A DNA stretch of 64,000 nt from Salinicola acroporae. Its GTDB lineage: Bacteria; Pseudomonadota; Gammaproteobacteria; Pseudomonadales; Halomonadaceae. The position numbers and the translations under genes are program-made. The notes under the pieces were generated by a model. That model made no database searches. It had not been told where the DNA came from and saw only the letters and a program-made list of their open reading frames with translations. Of this stretch, positions 59,564 to 64,000 are shown in pieces; position 1 is the stretch's first letter, and every line of letters begins with the position of its first letter. The stretch covers positions 1 to 64,000 of the forward strand of contig NZ_PZJW01000006.1 in the NCBI RefSeq assembly GCF_003206615.1, in the 5' to 3' direction.

Positions 59564-61336
59564 ATGGCCAAGACCAACCCGCATGTGGATGTCGTATTGA
59601 TCGGCCTCGGCTGGACCAATTCGATCATGGGCATGGAAATGACCGACGAAGGCCTCAGCGTGCTGGCGCTGGAGCGCGGCCCGGATCAGGACACCGTGCC
59701 CGATTTCGCCTATCCGAAGATGGCCGATGAACTGACCTACGGCGTTCGCTATCAACTGATGCAACGCCCGGCCAAGAATACGCTTACCGTCCGCCACGGG
59801 GTCAGGGACCTGGCGGTGCCGTATCGCAGTCTGGGGTCGTTCTTGCCGGGCAACGGCGTCGGCGGCGCCGGCACCCACTGGAACGGGCATACCTGGCGGC
59901 CGCAACCGCAGGAGCTGCGGTTGAAGAGTTACGTCGAGGAGACGTTCGGCGCGGATACCATTCCCGAAGAGATGGCCATTCAGGACTTCGGGGTCAGCTA
60001 CGACGAACTGGAGCCGCATTTCGACTTCTTCGAGAAAGTCGCCGGCATCGCCGGCAAGGCCGGCAACCTCAACGGCGAGATCCAGGAGGGAGGCAACCCC
60101 TTCGAAGGCTGGCGCTCCGACGAGTATCCCATGCCGCCGATGAAGCGAACCCTCAATGACACCCTGTTCCGCGACATGGCCACCGAGCAGGGGCTGCACC
60201 CGTTCCCGATGCCCGCGGCCAACGCCTCCGAGGCATACACCAACCCATACGGCATGCAGCTGGCACCGTGCAATTACTGCGGGTTCTGCGAGCGCTATGG
60301 CTGCCTCAACTACTCCAAGTCGTCGCCGCAGACCTGCGTGCTGGGCGCGCTCAAGCAACGCAAGAACTTCGCCTATCGTGCCAACTGCGAGGTGATGAAG
60401 GTCAACCTGGCCAGTGACGGCAAGACTGCCACCGGCGTCAGCTACATCGACGAGAACGGCGACGAAGTGATTCAGCCGGCCGATCTGGTGATCATGGGCG
60501 CCTACTCGCTGCACAACGTGCATCTGCTGCTGCTCTCCGGCATCGGCAAGCCCTACGACCCCATCAGCGGCGAAGGGGTTGTCGGCAAGAACTACGCCTA
60601 CCAGATGAACGGCGGCGCCACGCTCTACTTCAAGGACAAGGAGTTCAACCCGTTCATCGGTGCGGGTGCCAACGCCGAGGTGCTCAACGATTTCGGCGTC
60701 GAGCAGATCGATTTCGGTCAGGCGGGTTTCATTGGCGGATCCTACTTCAGCGCGGCCATGACCAACGGCCAGCCGATTCGCAACATGCCGTTGCCCAAGG
60801 GCGCTCCCAGCTGGGGCGCGCAATGGAAGCAGGCCGTCCAGGAGACCTACGGTCATACCATGACCATTGGTTCCCACGGCAGCAACATGTCCTACCGCGA
60901 CTGCTACCTGGATCTCGATCCGACCTATACCGACGATCACGGTCGCCCGCTGATGCGCATGACCTTCAACTGGAAGGACAATGACGTGCGCATGACCCAG
61001 TTCATGAAGCAGAAGATCGATATCCTCTCCAAGGCCCTGAAGCCGGACGACTACAAGCTGTCGTTCAAGGATTTCAACTCCCAGTACGACGTCCGGCCGT
61101 ATCAGACCACCCATAACGTGGGTGGCGCGATCATGGGGACCGACCCGACATCCAGCGTGCTCAACCGCTACCTGCAGACCTGGGACGTTCACAACGTCTT
61201 CGTGATGGGCGCCAGTGCCTTCCCGCAGAACATCCAGTACAACCCGACCGGCCTGGTCGGGGGGCTGACGTACTGGGCGGCCAAGGCAATCCGCGAGCAG
61301 TACCTGCCCAATCCCGGACCACTGGTTCAAGCCTGA
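59564..61336 (+). CDS. FAD-dependent GMC oxidoreductase, large subunit of gluconate/sugar dehydrogenase
   Basis: 590 residues. The FAD-binding motif VVLIGLGWTNSIMGMEMTDEGLSVLALERG is a variant of GxGxxG. GNGVGGAGTHWNGHTWRP is the second GMC-like region. A Cys cluster C236-NY-C239-GF-C242-ERYG-C247 resembles the [3Fe-4S] segment of Burkholderia FAD-glucose dehydrogenase. The C-terminus has TTHNVGGAIMG and NIQYNPTGLVGGLTYWAAKAI, with the His/Asn active-site pair expected for GMC enzymes. It has no signal peptide, so it likely travels with the Tat-targeted small subunit. Substrate (gluconate, glucose or polyol) is not decidable. Confidence 0.9.
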   Translation: MAKTNPHVDVVLIGLGWTNSIMGMEMTDEGLSVLALERGPDQDTVPDFAYPKMADELTYGVRYQLMQRPAKNTLTVRHGVRDLAVPYRSLGSFLPGNGVGGAGTHWNGHTWRPQPQELRLKSYVEETFGADTIPEEMAIQDFGVSYDELEPHFDFFEKVAGIAGKAGNLNGEIQEGGNPFEGWRSDEYPMPPMKRTLNDTLFRDMATEQGLHPFPMPAANASEAYTNPYGMQLAPCNYCGFCERYGCLNYSKSSPQTCVLGALKQRKNFAYRANCEVMKVNLASDGKTATGVSYIDENGDEVIQPADLVIMGAYSLHNVHLLLLSGIGKPYDPISGEGVVGKNYAYQMNGGATLYFKDKEFNPFIGAGANAEVLNDFGVEQIDFGQAGFIGGSYFSAAMTNGQPIRNMPLPKGAPSWGAQWKQAVQETYGHTMTIGSHGSNMSYRDCYLDLDPTYTDDHGRPLMRMTFNWKDNDVRMTQFMKQKIDILSKALKPDDYKLSFKDFNSQYDVRPYQTTHNVGGAIMGTDPTSSVLNRYLQTWDVHNVFVMGASAFPQNIQYNPTGLVGGLTYWAAKAIREQYLPNPGPLVQA

Positions 61337-61347
61337 GGAGTGCGATC

Positions 61348-62673
61348 ATGATTCATCGATACTGGATGCCCGCACTCGTCGGGTGCGGTGTGCTGGGAAC
61401 GGCGGCGGTCGCCATGGCGGCGCAGCAGAGCGAGGCCGAGCGGGGAGCGTATCTCGCGCGAGCGGGTGACTGCGTGGCCTGCCACACGGCGCCGGAAGGC
61501 AAGCCCTTTGCCGGCGGGCTGAAGATCGAGAGCCCGTTCGGCACGATCGTCTCGACTAATATCACCCCCGATCCGGAAGCAGGCATCGGCGACTATTCGC
61601 GGGACGAGTTCGCCGCCGCGCTGCGCGAGGGCAAGCGCGCCGATGGCGCCAACCTGTATCCGGCGATGCCGTATCCCTCCTACGCCAAGCTGACCGACGA
61701 CGATATCGACGCCCTCTATGCCTACTTCATGCAGGGCGTGGAACCTGTCGCCGAGAAGGCGCCGGAGAGCGATGTCAGCTTCCCGTTCAACCAGCGCTGG
61801 GGCATCAGCCTGTGGAACTGGATGTTCACCGACGCCGATACATTCGCGCCCACGTCAGGTCAGAGCGAGCAGGTCGCGCGTGGTGCCTACCTGGTCCAGG
61901 GGCTGGGGCACTGCGGCAGTTGCCATACGCCTCGTGGCGTGCTTTTCCAGGAGAAAGCGCTGGATGACAGCGACGATGCCTACCTGACCGGCGAGACGCT
62001 GGAGGGGTGGTGGGCCCCCAATCTGCGTGGCGGTGGTGGCGACGACAATGGCGGGCGAGGGCTGCAGAACTGGAGCGCCGACGACATCGTCGCCTACCTC
62101 GCCACCGGGCGTAACGATCATAGCGCGGTGACCGGCGAGATGACCTCGGTCGTCGCTAACAGCACGTTGCATCTGGGCGACGAGGACCTGCACGCGATGG
62201 CGGCCTATCTCAAGTCCTTGCCGCGTGCAGCCGACGGTGACAAAAAGACCGGGAGCGAGACGACGCCGGAACAGACCGAGAAGATGCTTACCGCCGCCGA
62301 TGTCGAGGGCAAGCCGGGAGCGCGGCTCTATCTGGATAACTGCAATGCTTGTCACTTCGCCAACGGTCAGGGCGCGCCCCAGGTCTTCCCCTCGCTGGTT
62401 GACAACGAACTGGTCAACGCCGACGACCCCACCGGGCTCGTCCACGTCATTCTGGCCGGGGCGCGTCTGCCATCGACGCCCGGCAAGCCGGAAGCGCTGG
62501 CAATGCCGGACTTCGGCTGGCGGCTCTCCGACGAGGAGGCTGCGCAGCTGGCGGCCTTCGTTCGCGGTGCCTGGGGCAACCACGGCGGCAAGGTGACCGC
62601 CGACCAGGTCGCGGAGGTCCGCAAGGCGCTGCCGGAGGATCGCCAGAGCAGCAAGCCCGACTTCGTGGATTGA
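61348..62673 (+). CDS. Triheme c-type cytochrome subunit of the dehydrogenase
   Basis: 441 residues. Signal peptide (WMPALVGCGVLGTAAVAMAAQQ) and three CxxCH heme sites: CVACH (42-46), CGSCH (189-193) and CNACH (332-336). Methionine ligands are expected, e.g. in YPAMPYPSYAKL. It would carry electrons from the FAD subunit to quinone. GAGGAG precedes ATG 61348. It lacks an obvious C-terminal membrane anchor. Third gene of the operon, closed by a strong terminator. Confidence 0.92.
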   Translation: MIHRYWMPALVGCGVLGTAAVAMAAQQSEAERGAYLARAGDCVACHTAPEGKPFAGGLKIESPFGTIVSTNITPDPEAGIGDYSRDEFAAALREGKRADGANLYPAMPYPSYAKLTDDDIDALYAYFMQGVEPVAEKAPESDVSFPFNQRWGISLWNWMFTDADTFAPTSGQSEQVARGAYLVQGLGHCGSCHTPRGVLFQEKALDDSDDAYLTGETLEGWWAPNLRGGGGDDNGGRGLQNWSADDIVAYLATGRNDHSAVTGEMTSVVANSTLHLGDEDLHAMAAYLKSLPRAADGDKKTGSETTPEQTEKMLTAADVEGKPGARLYLDNCNACHFANGQGAPQVFPSLVDNELVNADDPTGLVHVILAGARLPSTPGKPEALAMPDFGWRLSDEEAAQLAAFVRGAWGNHGGKVTADQVAEVRKALPEDRQSSKPDFVD

Positions 62674-62695
62674 AGCGTCGCCGCCAGGTCGACCG

Positions 62696-62730
62696 AACCG
62701 CCTCGCTGGCGTCGCCAGCGAGGCGGTTTT
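62696..62730 (+). terminator. Terminator of the dehydrogenase operon
   Basis: A 15-bp perfect stem (62696-62710 with 62714-62728), a 3-base loop, and TTTT at the 3' edge. It separates the operon from rpe. Confidence 0.82.
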
Positions 62731-62808
62731 GCGTCCGGCCCGCCAAACGTCGAGGCACGTGCGCTAGAATGGGCGACAGAAGCCAGCCAGCACAAGGATT
62801 CCCCGCTC

Positions 62809-63495
62809 ATGCGCGATTTCAAGATTGCCCCCTCGATTCTTTCCGCCAACTTCGCCTGCCTGGGGCAGGAGGTTGACGACGTGCTGGCGTCGGGGGCCGA
62901 CATCATTCATTTCGACGTGATGGACAACCACTATGTGCCCAACCTGACGATGGGGCCGATGGTATGCGAGGCGTTGCGCAAGCACGGCATCACCGCGCCA
63001 ATCGACTGCCATCTGATGGTCAAGCCGGTGGATCGGCTGATCGGCGACTTCATCGACGCCGGTGCCAGCTACGTGACGTTCCACCCCGAGGCTTCCGAGC
63101 ATATCGACCGCTCGCTGCAGCTCATCCGCAGCCACGGCTGCAAGGCGGGACTGGTGTTCAATCCGGCCACGCCGCTCTCCTACCTGGACTACGTGATGGA
63201 CAAGGTCGACATGATCCTGATCATGAGCGTCAACCCCGGCTTCGGCGGCCAGTCCTTCATCCCTGCCGCGCTGGACAAGCTCAGGGAGGCGCGTCGGCGT
63301 ATCGACGCCAGCGGATTGCCGATCCGGCTGGAGGTCGATGGTGGCGTGGGGCCGGACAACATTGCCGAGATCGCCGGTGCGGGGGCCGATACCTTCGTTT
63401 CCGGCTCGGCAATCTTCAAGGCCCGTAGCCTCGACGATGCCCACCGCTACGACGGCGTGATCGGCAGTATGCGCTCGGCGCTGGCCGGGCTCTGA
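62809..63495 (+). CDS. rpe: Ribulose-phosphate 3-epimerase
   Basis: A 228-residue TIM-barrel enzyme interconverting ribulose-5-phosphate and xylulose-5-phosphate in the pentose phosphate pathway. Motifs: [86 protein letters not shown] and [29 protein letters not shown], with the metal-binding His/Asp residues. AAGGA precedes ATG 62809. Confidence 0.96.
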   Translation: MRDFKIAPSILSANFACLGQEVDDVLASGADIIHFDVMDNHYVPNLTMGPMVCEALRKHGITAPIDCHLMVKPVDRLIGDFIDAGASYVTFHPEASEHIDRSLQLIRSHGCKAGLVFNPATPLSYLDYVMDKVDMILIMSVNPGFGGQSFIPAALDKLREARRRIDASGLPIRLEVDGGVGPDNIAEIAGAGADTFVSGSAIFKARSLDDAHRYDGVIGSMRSALAGL

Positions 63496-63501
63496 TCGCC
63501 A

Positions 63502-63840
63502 GTGTCGATGCCAGCCGACCCGGCAACGGGCGCGCAGTCACGGCAGTGGTATCTCTATCTCGTCGAGATGGCCAACGGTTCGCTCTATACCGGCATCACC
63601 ACCGATATCGAGCGGCGTTTTGCCCAGCACGTCAGTGGCAAAGGCGCACGCGCCCTGCGCGGCAAGGGGCCGCTGACCCTGCGGCACGCCCAGGCGGTCG
63701 GCAGTCACGGTGACGCGCTCAGACTCGAGGCCGCGATCAAGCGACTCAGCGCGGCCGGCAAACGTCGCTGGCTCGAGCGTCAGGCGCTGTCATCATCTTG
63801 TCATCGAAACGTCATCTCCGCGGATCCGCCCACGCCGTAG
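63502..63840 (+). CDS. GIY-YIG nuclease superfamily protein (UPF0213-like)
   Basis: 112 residues. The GIY-YIG core is seen as WYLYLVEMANGSLYTGITTDIERRFAQHVSGKGARALRGKGPLTLRHAQ, with YLY and YTG in place of the GIY and YIG, as in small stand-alone YhbQ/YazA-type proteins. DALRLEAAIKRLSAAGKRRW contains the conserved Glu. GTG 63502 or ATG 63508 may start it; neither has a strong ribosome site. Six bases after rpe, probably co-transcribed. Confidence 0.85.
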   Translation: MSMPADPATGAQSRQWYLYLVEMANGSLYTGITTDIERRFAQHVSGKGARALRGKGPLTLRHAQAVGSHGDALRLEAAIKRLSAAGKRRWLERQALSSSCHRNVISADPPTP

Positions 63841-63881
63841 AATCCGAGACACTAACCGGCGACTCAGGGAATGTCTCGATC

Positions 63882-64000
63882 ATGAAAGTGGTGGCCCTGC
63901 ATAATTTCAAAGGCGGCGTCGGGAAGAGCTCGGCCGCCGTCAATCTGGCTCGGGAAGCCAATCGCGACGGTCTGCCGGTTCTGTTGTGGGACCTCGATGC
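63882..64000 (+). CDS. ParA/MinD-like P-loop ATPase (partial, runs off the window)
   Basis: Only the first 39 residues are present. They contain the deviant Walker A FKGGVGKSSAAVNLA after MKVVALHN, and VLLWDLDA, where the ParA switch II-type Asp is expected. This family partitions chromosomes, plasmids or protein complexes. The partner gene and function lie outside the window. Confidence 0.8.
   Translation, partial: MKVVALHNFKGGVGKSSAAVNLAREANRDGLPVLLWDLD

Noticed and set aside
58856-61330. An 824-codon minus-strand frame opposite the dehydrogenase genes
   Set aside because: Antisense shadow across two clear genes of the operon.

Overview
The window is GC-rich and gene-dense and looks like chromosomal DNA of a gammaproteobacterium, most likely a halophile of the Halomonadaceae (Halomonas, Salinicola or a relative). 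This rests on conserved gammaproteobacterial blocks (miaB-phoH-ybeY-corC-lnt, leuS-lptE-holA with the YbeL-type zinc-ribbon gene divergent, fadBA, rlmM, epmC, slyA) combined with a three-subunit FAD/cytochrome c sugar dehydrogenase and a 2-oxoadipate dioxygenase. The family assignment is inference; no 16S sequence is present.

Layout. 1-157: the last bases of a 5S rRNA gene, its terminator, a second damaged 5S 3' end and a second terminator. 192-13438: housekeeping and small conserved genes (rlmM, tusA, a MATE pump, epmC, tatD, uup, a universal stress protein, slyA, a DUF5924/DUF2914-type membrane protein) leading into fadBA (11273-14640). 14641-31976 is an accessory stretch: an LD-carboxypeptidase, a broken M24 peptidase, a GGDEF/EAL protein, a MAPEG protein, a 3' remnant of an MmgE/PrpD gene, and then a complete type I secretion system (outer-membrane channel, adaptor, ABC exporter) divergent from a 7.5-kb gene for a 2489-residue protein. 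31977-36987: holA, lptE, leuS and the zinc-ribbon gene. 37094-41345: a secreted alpha/beta hydrolase, an MHS-type transporter and hglS. 41592-47441: the lnt to miaB cluster. 47707-50255: small conserved genes including tpm. 50361-54149: a sulfate ABC importer operon. 54317-58545: an MFS transporter, a secreted SH3 protein and gamma-glutamyltransferase. 58850-62673: a three-gene FAD/cytochrome c dehydrogenase operon. 62809-64000: rpe, a GIY-YIG gene and the start of a ParA-type ATPase.

The most interesting locus is 19235-31929. The giant protein has no cysteine, no Sec signal and no RTX repeats. It combines about seven carbohydrate-binding-like beta-sandwich modules and a malectin-like module around a beta-propeller resembling PQQ sugar (sorbosone/aldose) dehydrogenases, with the propeller His and Arg-Asn motifs still present. 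Its head-to-head position with a private type I exporter suggests a dedicated secretion system for a surface or extracellular sugar-binding, possibly sugar-oxidising, protein. Remnants of other genes on its left side suggest a region of gene gain and loss. Other points worth checking are a perfect 19-bp palindrome upstream of the dehydrogenase operon, a cluster of DnaA-box-like sites near 48140, and the damaged second 5S end.
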